From Brachionus manjavacas (taxonomy: Eukaryota > Rotifera > Eurotatoria > Ploima > Brachionidae): 64,000 nucleotides of DNA. The translations under genes and the position numbers were made by a program. The stretch spans positions 7,262,501 to 7,326,500 of the forward strand of contig JAHQIY010000004.1 in NCBI GenBank assembly GCA_019054805.1, read 5' to 3'. The stretch's first letter is position 1, and each line of letters starts with the position of its first letter. Of the stretch, positions 22,601 to 32,497 are shown in pieces. A model generated the notes under the pieces. It was not told the origin of the DNA, ran no database searches, and saw only the letters and a program-made list of their open reading frames with translations.

Positions 22601-25174
22601 AATAAAAAAAATTAAAAAGATGAAATCTAATAAATAATTAGATAACTTAAAAAGTAACAGAAAATTTAAATATTTGAGGTTTCAGAAAAAAAAGAAGAAA
22701 CAGTATGTGAGCTATTTCACAATGGAGTCGGGCATTCAATATATCTTGATATTCTTCCATCAGCTTTACAACTAATGGAACAGAATGACCCAGTCCTGGC
22801 TTAACATATCTTTCACTCAATTCAAAAAGTCGATTCGAGACTGTTAAAAGTTAAAGTTTGTTTAAGGTCTCGTGGTGTAAAATGTTGGAGGGAATATCAT
22901 ATTTTAGTTTACGAGTTTTGAATTCGTATTCTTTTAATTCTGGTTTCTGATAAAGACAGGAGAAAGTATAATCCAAAATAGAATCTACTAAAGATTTATA
23001 AAAGTTTCTTGGGGTTTTATGATTTAGATCAAGAAATTTAGTTTCGTTTTGTTTTTAAAATTTTTTTCCCTAGATTCTTAAGTTTTGATCAAAAAAAAAT
23101 TTATTTAAAAAAATATTTTGAGTTAATAAAACAAATCAAAGCTCATCATTTACTAAGAAGTAATCCGAATCATGAAAATTGGCTGCCAGGCCCAAAATTT
23201 TGGAAAATTTTTCCACTTTAGAATCACTCAAATCATAAATATGATCAAGACTCAAAGCATTTTCATCAGCTACCTCATTCCATATTTCACGGGCTGTAAA
23301 GCTCAATGCTTGTCTGATAAACGGCTTTAATTCACTTAATCTATTTGTTAATTCACCTGTTATCTCTTCGTAAAAGTTTTCAAAGTTTTCGTATAACAGA
23401 CTGTGATTTTTAACCAAATAGTGCAAATAATACCTGGCATCATTTTCATCAAAATTCTTTTGCTTCAAATGTCTTTCACTGTGAGTATATGTCCACAAAA
23501 AATGAGACTGCACCGATGTCATTGATTCAAATAAAGGCGCATTTTTTGAGCAACCATTAAATAAATATGACTTTATTTCGCCAAATATTTCCTCCAATTT
23601 AGATGGTAGTTTAAATGTTTTGAAATAAATAGAAGACGAAAGACTTCGTCCATGAGATCTAACTTGATGTAAATAGTTTCCCGGTGTATAAATACAATCA
23701 CCACTTCTAATTGAAGAATAGTACCATTTCATAGAATTGAGAATTTTGTATTTGTAAGCATTTATTTTATCCACATCAATTTTTGAGTACCATTCATTTG
23801 AGCCATTATATGATTCAAATAAATCCAATTCTTTTCTCCAGCTAGTTCTTCTTTTCTCGTGTTTAGATGGATTTTTTTGTGATGAAAATTGTTCGCTGGG
23901 AATGAGAATAAAATCTTTTCTACCATCCAGAACACAATGTAAATTATGTTCAGGGTGCGAGTGTATTAGTGAGCTTGTCTCACCAGCACTTAGCCAGATA
24001 TATGGCTCGACCAATTGAGCTATTTTGGGAATATCCATATTCCAAGTTTTATTAAAATTTTTCCTTAGCTTTTCAATAATTATTTCATAATTATTATCTT
24101 TTCGACTACAAAAAGTTGTAAAGGGTCCACAATTTAAAAGTCGTGGAATTGGTGCCTCCATTTGCATTTCTTCTGGCATTATTCCATTCAAGTACCAGTC
24201 TTCGACTCGGTAACCTTTTAAAAAGTTTGACAGCTTAATTTGAGTTTTTTCTTTGTAGCTCTTAAAGTTTTGTTTTCTCTCGGCCAGCTTAATGTCGAGA
24301 TGCCCATACTTCTTGTCCAAATAAGAGTCAGTCCACTGCTCAGTGGCTTCTGACCCAAGTACTAATCCTCGTAGAACCACAGGCTGGTTTTTTTCTATAT
24401 ATTTATTCCAAAATGTTTCTGGTTCAATAACCACAGACTCTTCGGCTACAGGTGCTTCAGCTCGACTTTGCCAGCCCAACGGTCTCAAATGACCTGTTGG
24501 AATGCCATCTCTTATGCTCAATATTGGCGGAAATGGAAAATTAACATTCAAATCTTTCTGAAATCCTGACTGAGAAGTATAATGAATGATAAAAATACCT
24601 ATAAAAAGTTGGAACATTTTTTCTAAATTTTTACAATCATTATTTTTAATATTTAAAGACGATTTTTGACTCAATATGTTACTATTTATTAATATGAAAT
24701 TTAGATTTTTTGACTGATGATTTGGTGGTTCAAGAAGAAAATGCTGATATTCAATGCAAATATTTAGGTGTTTGTCGTTTAAATGAGGCCAACAGCCTGG
24801 TAATTTTATTTTGAATGAAAAAGATAATTTTTTTTAATACTTTCAAATAAAGCATAGAAGAATTGATATCATTGTGGTTCCTTTTGATGAATATGCTTGT
24901 GCACTGTTGTATTTTACTGGCTCAGCTCATTTTAATCGATCAATGAGACATTTGGCTTGCAAATTAGGACTTTCATTATGTGAAAAATCTCTTAATAAAA
25001 ATGTTATGAGAAATGTATTAATAATCAAAAGTTAAAAGTTAATAAAATAAAACATTTTGTTTTAAGGGAACAGAAAAAATTAACACTGGAGAAAGATTAA
25101 TTGTTCATTCTGAACAGGATATTTTTAGAGTATTGAATATTCCATATCGAGAACCAGAAGAGAGAGACTTTTGA
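19664..25174 (+). CDS. POLL: DNA polymerase lambda (family X)
   Basis: Nuclear gap-filling polymerase of base excision repair and non-homologous end joining. Exons: 19664-20521, 20570-20749, 20796-20924, 22104-22272, 24705-24799, 24853-25014 and 25067-25174, giving about 566 residues, close to the human length. Domains: BRCT at about residues 20-135, a Ser/Lys-rich linker, an 8-kDa lyase domain with [10 protein letters not shown], two helix-hairpin-helix motifs ([13 protein letters not shown] and IHGVGPTTA), then the palm. The three catalytic aspartates are visible: D418 and D420 in [11 protein letters not shown] and D482 in RRIDIIVVP. The [13 protein letters not shown] substrate-binding motif and the [10 protein letters not shown] end are typical of lambda. 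Intron 4 (22273-24704) hosts a minus-strand JmjC gene and a coding-like relic. The second acceptor was set at 20569 by phase. An AATAAA lies at 25233. Identification is secure. Confidence 0.96.
22520..22620 (-). repeat. dispersed GGAGCTTTAG repeat, copy in POLL intron
   Basis: Read on the minus strand, this contains TTCTGAAGGAGCTTTAGC followed, after an insertion, by GCTCGTTA. The same words occur at 43233-43290 (minus) and, diverged, at 42535-42597 (plus). Here the side next to TTCTGAAGG is also A/T-rich. It looks like the 3' end of a short retroposon family. Confidence 0.55.
22691..22858 (+). pseudogene. orphan coding-like fragment with an in-frame stop
   Basis: One frame reads [17 protein letters not shown] and continues [17 protein letters not shown] up to a TAA at 22802, then goes on in the same frame with a further 17 plausible codons ([14 protein letters not shown]). 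The amino-acid composition is that of a real protein, unlike the surrounding DNA. It does not belong to POLL: the flanking POLL exons join in phase without it and match the human protein directly. I do not recognise the parent. It could be an exon relic copied from another gene. Confidence 0.45.
23136..24674 (-). CDS. secreted JmjC/cupin_8 domain protein, nested in POLL
   Basis: An intronless gene of up to 512 codons, lying wholly inside POLL intron 4 on the opposite strand. Met-1 (24674) is followed by a polar stretch; Met-20 (24617) instead places a hydrophobic signal-like segment ([10 protein letters not shown]) at the N-terminus and is the more likely start, implying entry into the secretory pathway. 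The cupin_8/JmjC fold starts near residue 85 ([14 protein letters not shown]). The core reads [18 protein letters not shown], then GRKDFILIP, then [18 protein letters not shown]. Family members normally bind Fe(II) through HxD/E...H. Here the first motif is H238-S-H240, so the acidic ligand is missing, while the distal His336 is present. The C-terminal 150 residues are helical and unassigned. Substrate unknown; hydroxylase activity cannot be assumed. Lack of introns suggests a retrocopy origin. Confidence 0.85.
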   Translation of the reverse strand: MSQKSSLNIKNNDCKNLEKMFQLFIGIFIIHYTSQSGFQKDLNVNFPFPPILSIRDGIPTGHLRPLGWQSRAEAPVAEESVVIEPETFWNKYIEKNQPVVLRGLVLGSEATEQWTDSYLDKKYGHLDIKLAERKQNFKSYKEKTQIKLSNFLKGYRVEDWYLNGIMPEEMQMEAPIPRLLNCGPFTTFCSRKDNNYEIIIEKLRKNFNKTWNMDIPKIAQLVEPYIWLSAGETSSLIHSHPEHNLHCVLDGRKDFILIPSEQFSSQKNPSKHEKRRTSWRKELDLFESYNGSNEWYSKIDVDKINAYKYKILNSMKWYYSSIRSGDCIYTPGNYLHQVRSHGRSLSSSIYFKTFKLPSKLEEIFGEIKSYLFNGCSKNAPLFESMTSVQSHFLWTYTHSERHLKQKNFDENDARYYLHYLVKNHSLLYENFENFYEEITGELTNRLSELKPFIRQALSFTAREIWNEVADENALSLDHIYDLSDSKVEKFSKILGLAANFHDSDYFLVNDEL

Positions 25175-26437
25175 AACTAAAGGATAATTTTTTTTTACCT
25201 AAAATTGTAAATTAATCTATTTTTATAAATTAAATAAATATATTTTTAATGAAAAAATTCAAAATTATTATCATTTTAAAGTGATCTGCTTAATAATTGA
25301 AATGGTTGCTAAGGTGGAAAATTTCATATTTATAAAATTATTTTTAATTAATTTCAATAATAGTTTGTTTACATTCCAATCTCGATCAAATTACTAAAAT
25401 TTTGCTCAAGAATAGAATTTTATAAACTTTATCTTATCTTATAAGGTCAGATTAACTAAAATAATTTTTTCTTGATTTTAATAAATTTCAATTCAAAAAA
25501 AATCGAAATATTTTTTTTTTCGAATTCCCCATTTCAATTTAATTCATAGAAAAAAAATCTAAGTTAATTTTTTATCTTTTATTGAACTTGTTCTTTCCTG
25601 CTTGCCAACTTTAATTTGTTTATTCTTTTAAAAAAACGTTAATAAACATGTTAAACAAGTAAAATCTTTCGCTCCTTTAGAATTTTAATTTTCAAAAAGA
25701 AACTTGAGATTCAACCTAATTTTTGAAATAAATTGTGGAAAATTAAATTAGTCAAATGAAACAAAATTAGTTTAATTTTATAAAAATTTTGCCAAAGAGC
25801 GGGAAACTAGCATTTTTCAGAATAACAAAATATCTTTAAGTTTAAAATTCCTTTTTTAAAATTAAAGTTCCAATTTTAACATTGTTTTTTTTGTCAAATT
25901 TTACCTTTTAGACATAAATTATTCACTTTCTCAGGTATTAAATCCTATTCTGCATTTTATTAGTTAAAATTATTTAAATGTAAACAAAATTAAAATAATT
26001 CTATTATCAAATAAATTTTTTAAGAATAGTTTTAAACTAAATTTTCAAAACACTTTTAAACAATTCCAATGTGAGAAATTTTAAATTTTATTTTAATGAT
26101 TTTATTTTAAAGACTGAAGAGTCTTTTTAAAAATACTAGAGCAAAAAATTACAAATGTTTTATTATATAATACCTAATTTTTATTAATTTAATTGACAAA
26201 GGCTATTTTGGTTTTATAAATTTTGGTAACACAATTTGTTAAATTAGTTCTTTTTGCTCCTTGACGAAAGTGAATTTTCATAATTTAAAATATTTTTCAT
26301 AATTTGAAAAATTTGATTCGAATTTGTTTATAAATTTAATTTTAAAAATTATTAATAATAATTATTATTTTTATCGAATCAAGGAAACTTGACGAATTTT
26401 TCAACTCAATCATTTGAAAAGAAAGTAAATTTCTAAA
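25175..26437. other. intergenic region POLL - SECISBP2
   Basis: About 1.26 kb of AT-rich DNA. Apart from the probable POLL poly(A) signal (AATAAA at 25233-25238) nothing was recognised. Confidence 0.6.
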
Positions 26438-27749
26438 ATGAAGTCGCTTTCTCCAAATGCTCAAGAGTTTGTGCCTCTTTCTTTAAAAAATCAAAATATG
26501 GTCCAACAGCAGCCAATGCAGACATACTTTGTGGATCCGAATTCAGTGGCTGTTTACAATATTGGATACCAAAATTTGGGATATAATTACCAAATACCTT
26601 CAAATTATCAATTTTACCCGTCAAATCAAATGTATGTTCCACCATTGGGCTCTTCGTTCAATTCAAGCCAATTTTCTCATACAAATCAAAGCAAAGGAAA
26701 TCAAGTAAGAAAGCCTTGGAACAATTTTAAGCAGAAAGAGTTCAAAAAAGGAGACCAAACCTTGAATATGAATGCCAACGAATTCCCTTCTTTGACACCC
26801 AGTGACAAGCCAAATGTAATTTCAACAATTAATATGAATCATTTTGCGCTAGCAAAGGAAAAGGCTGAAAAAAAATCAAAAGAAACTGGGGAAAATAAGC
26901 AAATTTCTCTAGAGATGCCTAATCTTCATACAACCCGAACTTTTAAAGATGCTATTTTAGCACCAGCAAATCAGACTCTAAGTATTCAGCAAGAACAACA
27001 TGATCAAAATTGTGAGCAATCGAAGAATAAAAAATCAAAAAGCAAAAAAAAGTCTAAAAAGGAAGAAATTCCGAAAGAAGATAAATCAAATCAAAAAAAA
27101 ATTGTCGATCAAAATTTTTCCCTAAACGTAAATGACTTTCCTGATTTGAGTTGTTCTTTAAGAATTGACTCAAATAATTCTCTGATTGAAGAAAAACAAT
27201 TCAGTGATGCATATTCAAGCGGTAAATTTTACTCTTTCTTGTTAAAGTTAAGTTATTTTTCATGAATCGATTCTTTTTAAAATTATTTATACTAATCATC
27301 GTTTTGACTCACTATATAAACCTGACTTATTTTTGAAATTAAGTTTGTTTGCATTCGAACGATTGGTCACTAGATGATTCATTGGGGAAAAAAGGAACAA
27401 AATTAGAAAAAAATTGCTGAAATCTTCAAAAGAGGATTTTTTGACAGATTTTACTAAATTTTTTCGCCTAATTAAATTTGTTTGAATCTTCATAATGATC
27501 GTTCGTCCGTAAACCTCTTTGTGAAATATATTTGGTAAAAAAAATGTTATAATTAGATGGCTTTCGACAAGATTCTTAATAAATATAAAATAGCATTTCT
27601 TTCATGTAAGACTAATTTGAAACTTTGATAATTTTTTTTTATTGAATCGAATAAAAAAAATTATTACAAAAAAAAGCATTTGAAAAATGTAGGCACTTTT
27701 ATATTATTTATAAAAAAATATTTTTAAATTCTTCATTTTTTTAGTCCAC

Positions 27750-27783
<34 letters not shown>

Positions 27784-30700
27784 GTTACATCAAGCAGGTT
27801 TGTGGAGACGCCTTTCTAAGGAAGCTATCTATGGTAGCTGCTTTACAGTGGTCATAGGAAATAGGTTGGAATGTGGCTGTCTTGGACACTAGGAGTAAAG
27901 ACTGCACTGCTTTCCTGGTGATCGCTGAGGAAGAATGACCATAGGTCTACCTCCATACTTCCATGCGTCTAGTCTGTTCTTGAACTGATATACAGTCGAG
28001 GCACCGATTACTGTCTCAGGCAAGCTGTTCCACTCTCAGATGACACAATTCGTGAAAAAGTTTTCTCGCTGAACGCAGTTGGTCAACACTTCATTTTGCA
28101 TTCTAATAAAATAATTTACAAAATTAAAAAACAGAAAATCTTCTTTCTTTGTTTTCTTTGGTAATCTTGGTAAAATAAAAATTTAAAGTTTATGCCTTTT
28201 AAGGAGTTGTAGTAGTAGTAATAAAAATACTAATAAAATATACATATACCAAAGAGCAAGCTTTCGCCTAGCCTTAGTTGTCATTTCAGTAGTTTCTCTT
28301 CTCTTTTCTAAAGATTTTTCTGTCTATACACGCTTTGAAACTGGTCACAAGTTTTTGCTTTTATCGTTTTTTCTGATAGACTATTCTAATCTAACTTCAC
28401 TCAATTCTGATCCTCTTTTGTTTGTTTCTCTGACCAATTCGGTACACTTCCACTCATTTTAGATCTAATGAATACTATCAATAATAAAGGTATCGATAAA
28501 ACTGCTGAGCAATTTTTTAGAATATAAGGACTATTTTTATCAAGGCCTAGAGATTTCTTTACGTCCAAATTGTCAAACATCTTACAAGTGAATGAAAAAT
28601 TTGAATTATTTCTGTTTTTTTTTAAAGATTTGATTAAATAATTTCACTGAAATAAAATGATGTATTTCTTTTTTAAAGAAAATACCAAACTTATTTAAAA
28701 ATTCAGTCTTCTAAAAATATAAGTTATTTTAGATTTATTAATCTTTTATTGATAAACTTTTCACATTAGTTAATCTGAGATTTTATTAATTAAATAAAAT
28801 TTAGTTCGATGATTTATTTTTAATTTCTGTTTAGGTTTTTTTCTTAATAAAACGAAATTTAAAAATATAATAATGAATCAAAATTTTCATCTTGTAATAA
28901 ACATTAAATTTTTAGTTTAATTTAAAAGCGTCCAAATTTTATTTTTAATTTTAGTCAATTTAAGACGCAACAATGGATGCCAGCATTATTAAGCTTCATA
29001 AAAATTCACAATTAATCGAAATAAATAAGCAGACAAAGCCGAATTCAAAAAAGATTCATCAACCATTGACCATAGAATTCGCCAATATGATATCAGCCCT
29101 GCAAAAAGGCCAAAATTTCCAGCGAAATCAAATTAAAATTCAAGCAAAAGCAGTTGCGAATCTTTTTCCAAATCGTCAAGAAAAAAGTTTGTCTATGCAA
29201 TTAATAAATCCACTCGATTCTAGTTCAACAGTAAAGCGAGGAAAAGAAAGAGAAAAACCTAAGTCTAAAAAAAAGAGTACATTAAAAAAAATAATTCTTC
29301 GAGAACGTGAAGAAAAACGAAAAAAACGAGACGATTTGGAAAAATCAGATCATTTCGATGACACTGCTTCGCTGCCAAATCTTAGCTATTTATTCTCAAG
29401 TCCCAAAACTGAAATAGCTATCCAGAACGATCCGGAAGATGATTTAGAAACAAACAAATCTGATTTTGATGATTCTGACATCAACAACGAAATTCTATCC
29501 CCCATAAGTCAACCATCACCTATAAGCATTAATGGATATAATCCTAGTCCTTACGCTGCTTTGGATTTTTCAGATTATCCAACATCTTTGGAAAAACTAG
29601 AAGAACAAGTAAAGCAAAAAATTCATAGTCGAAAATTCCGCGAATACTGCAACCAAATAATCAGCAAAGACATTGATGAAATTTGTCTCACTTTATTGCA
29701 AGAAATTGCTCGATTCCAAGACAGACTCTATCAAAAATTTCCCAATAAAGTAAATTTATTTACAAAAAAAATTTATTTTCAATTTTATGATCAACTGAAA
29801 TATAATTTAGAAAAAATTTTCCTCAAGGATTAAAACTAAAAATTCCATGGTCAAAATATTTAGTCAAAAATTTTCAAAATTATTTGAAACTTTAAAGAAA
29901 AGTAGTATTGCTGCTCATCTAGAGATCAATTTTTTCATTAAAAGACAAAGGCAGTTGGCACTTCAACTAATTAACTAGGAAAAAAATTGAAAAGATTCGC
30001 TTTCTATTGAAGAAAAATTTTTAAATTTTTAAAAATTTTTTTATTGTGTTGACATTTGATTTTTTTTCTTGATTTTTTTAAAGCGGTTACTATTAAATTG
30101 GTTGTTGAAATTTTGAAAAAGATTACTTTTGTCTAATTTATCGATGCTATGCATAATCTTGTACTTTTTTAGACATTTTCAAAATTTAGTTCCGAAGATA
30201 ATTGATTATAATTTTTTAATGATTTTAAATGAAATAAAGAATTTAAACTGAATTTCAATCATACATTTTAACCTAACCGAGCAGTTCCTACACATTTTCT
30301 CTTTTATTAGTGAAAACAGAATAGATTTTCTCTTTTCATTTTCAATTTTAAGTGTCTGCAATGATATATTGAGGAAAAAGTTCAAATTACTTTATTTAAA
30401 TTTATTCATCAGAAGTAAAATTTTTATTGATCTTAAATCTTTTATGAATAGTTAAAAAATAATCAGCAAAAAATAATTGTTAAAAATATTAATAATTATA
30501 AATATCAGTTAATCATGAAAGCGTAAAGACACATCAAAGCAAAAATTTATCTGATTTAATTTTTAGGCTAAAAACAAACGCCGCTATGTTATGGGGATTC
30601 GTGAAGTGACCAAACATTTAAAGCTCCAAAAAATAAAATGTGTAATAATAGCTCCTAATTGTGAAAAAATTGAATCCAAAGGTGGTCTAGATGATGCAAT

Positions 30701-31508
30701 AAATTCAATAATTCAAATAGCGATGGAGCAAAACATTCCATTTTTGTTTGCATTAGGTCGCAAAGATTTGGGAAAAGCGGTCAGAAAATTAGTCCCCATA
30801 TCAGTCATTGGAATTTTCGATTATAGTGGTGCTGAAGAACATTTTAAAAGACTAGTTGAATTAGCAAATAATGCTAAGTTGGCATACCAAGACATGGTCG
30901 AGGACCTAGAAAAAGAGGAATGTGAAAATTTGATTTGTCAACCAAAAGAAAAAGCTGAATATATGCCATCTAATTTTATGCCAAAGATACCGAGCCATAT
31001 GGCTCATTCGAGAACCCCGTCCAACGGTTCGAATATTTCAATTGAACCAATTTATCACATGAACTATCATACTCATTCTCGCAGTGCTTCAGGAAACTTC
31101 AATTATGGTCCTACGACTTTGAATAGTGGTCATTCTAGAACTGCTTCAGGCGGAGGTCTAGGTACCTCTGGTCTCAATTTAGATCTCTTGGTTGGCAACA
31201 AGAATTGGACACATTCAAGAACTCCTTCAAATTGCAGCAATAATTCTTTTATGAGCCGGGTTTCTGAACCTATTTCAGAGATAAATTACGATTTCAGTTC
31301 AGCGCAAGCAGCTGTCCAATTTTATAGCGAACAGGTGAGACAAGAAATGAAGGAAAATGATTCTTCAAACCACACAACTTGTGAAGAAGTGGATAAAAAC
31401 AACGAAGATATTGACAATGAAAAAGCGTCAGCTTCATTGAGTAATTTACATTTAGGATGCATAAATGAAATTGATGCTGGTAATGAGGCAGATACTGAAG
31501 AAAGATAA
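26438..31508 (+). CDS. SECISBP2: SECIS-binding protein 2
   Basis: An RNA-binding factor that recruits the selenocysteine-specific elongation factor to SECIS elements in selenoprotein mRNAs, so UGA is read as selenocysteine. Exons: 26438-27221, 28965-29749 and 30567-31508, giving about 836 residues, near the vertebrate length. The N-terminal half is disordered, with EFPSL and DFPDL motifs like those of human SBP2 and a Lys-rich tract. Exon 2 carries the selenocysteine-incorporation domain (KKKSTLKKIILREREEK) and KIHSRKFREYCNQ...RFQDRLYQK. Exon 3 holds the L7Ae kink-turn-binding domain (KCVIIAPNCEKIESKGGLDD, IPFLFALGRKDLGKA, VPISVIGIFDYSGA). The acceptor at 28964 was chosen because that at 28954 runs into a stop. 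The tail (about residues 669-745) has four HSR(T/S)(P/A)S repeats. AATAAA lies at 31648. It could equally be called SECISBP2L. Confidence 0.95.
27751..28096 (-). mobile_element. non-LTR (LINE) 3' fragment in SECISBP2 intron 1
   Basis: Read on the minus strand, this encodes the end of a reverse-transcriptase ORF: FFTNCVI, an in-frame TGA, EWNSLPETVIGASTV and QFKNRLDAWK. It is followed by a 3' UTR and a (TTA)n tail seen on the plus strand as (TAA)n at 27751-27783. The WNSLPxxVxxAxSVxxFKxxLD signature is typical of the C-terminus of CR1/jockey-like LINEs. The 3' UTR is related to that of the element ending at 44447. It is truncated and inactive. Confidence 0.85.
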
Positions 31509-32497
31509 AATTACATTTAATTAATAGAGTTTTAACAGTGATGACTATATTTTTATTTGTTTTTGATTTTTAAATTTCGACGAAAAGAAAATTTTTTATT
31601 AAAAAACTAGAATTTTAGCTAAAATTGAAATTAGTATTTCATGGTACAATAAACTATGATTTTGTTTTTCTAAGACCCGTGCCACTATTTACGAGTGCTA
31701 ATACCATGACTTCGAATAGAATGATAATTTTCGGTAAAAAAAATAAAAAATTAGAAAAAAAAAATTATTTTTAAGGTCTTTTAATTATATTATATGAAAA
31801 AAACTGGAATATATATATCTAAAAAACTATTATCAAAGTTTTTTCCAAATTTTAATGTCAAGAAATTATTTTAACTTTATTATTTAATTAAATGAGCAAA
31901 GCAAAAAGTGTAGGTTGTTACGATACTTAAATTAAATTTATTTAGATAAGTAAAATTTTTATTAAATTTTTTACTTTTATTTTAAATTCTAATCAAAATT
32001 TTTCTGCAATAAAAGTTAAGATTGTAAAATTAGGCTTTTTCAGAACTTAAAAAGATTAAATAAAAAAAAATTTAATCTTGTTTTGAAAGTTATTAGGCGA
32101 ACTACTCTACTATTTTAAAGACAAAAATAAATTTCAAGCATTGTTCCTTATAGAAATTATTTTAAAATAATGATAATTTTTAAATTTTTATTCTCTCTTT
32201 TAGCATATTTTATTGCAAATTTTCCAAGTTGAAATTTTCCTTTTTTTTTAATTTAATTTTTTGTTCCATTTTATTCGATCCAATCTTTGGCAAAATAAAA
32301 AATTATAAGTTTAAACTTGGATCGTTATTTAAAAGATTTTTTTTGGGATTTAAAAAAGGCGTAAATTCCTTTCACTTAAAATCTCCCAATTTTGAGTAAA
32401 AAAATTTAATTAAAATCATTTAATGTAATGACTTACATTCAAAATATTCAATTTGTAAGGAAAACAAAAAAGAATAATTTTATTGATTAAAGAATTA
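31509..32497. other. intergenic region SECISBP2 - EXD3
   Basis: Nearly 1 kb of AT-rich DNA. It contains the probable SECISBP2 poly(A) signal at 31648-31653. No other gene or RNA was seen. Confidence 0.6.
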
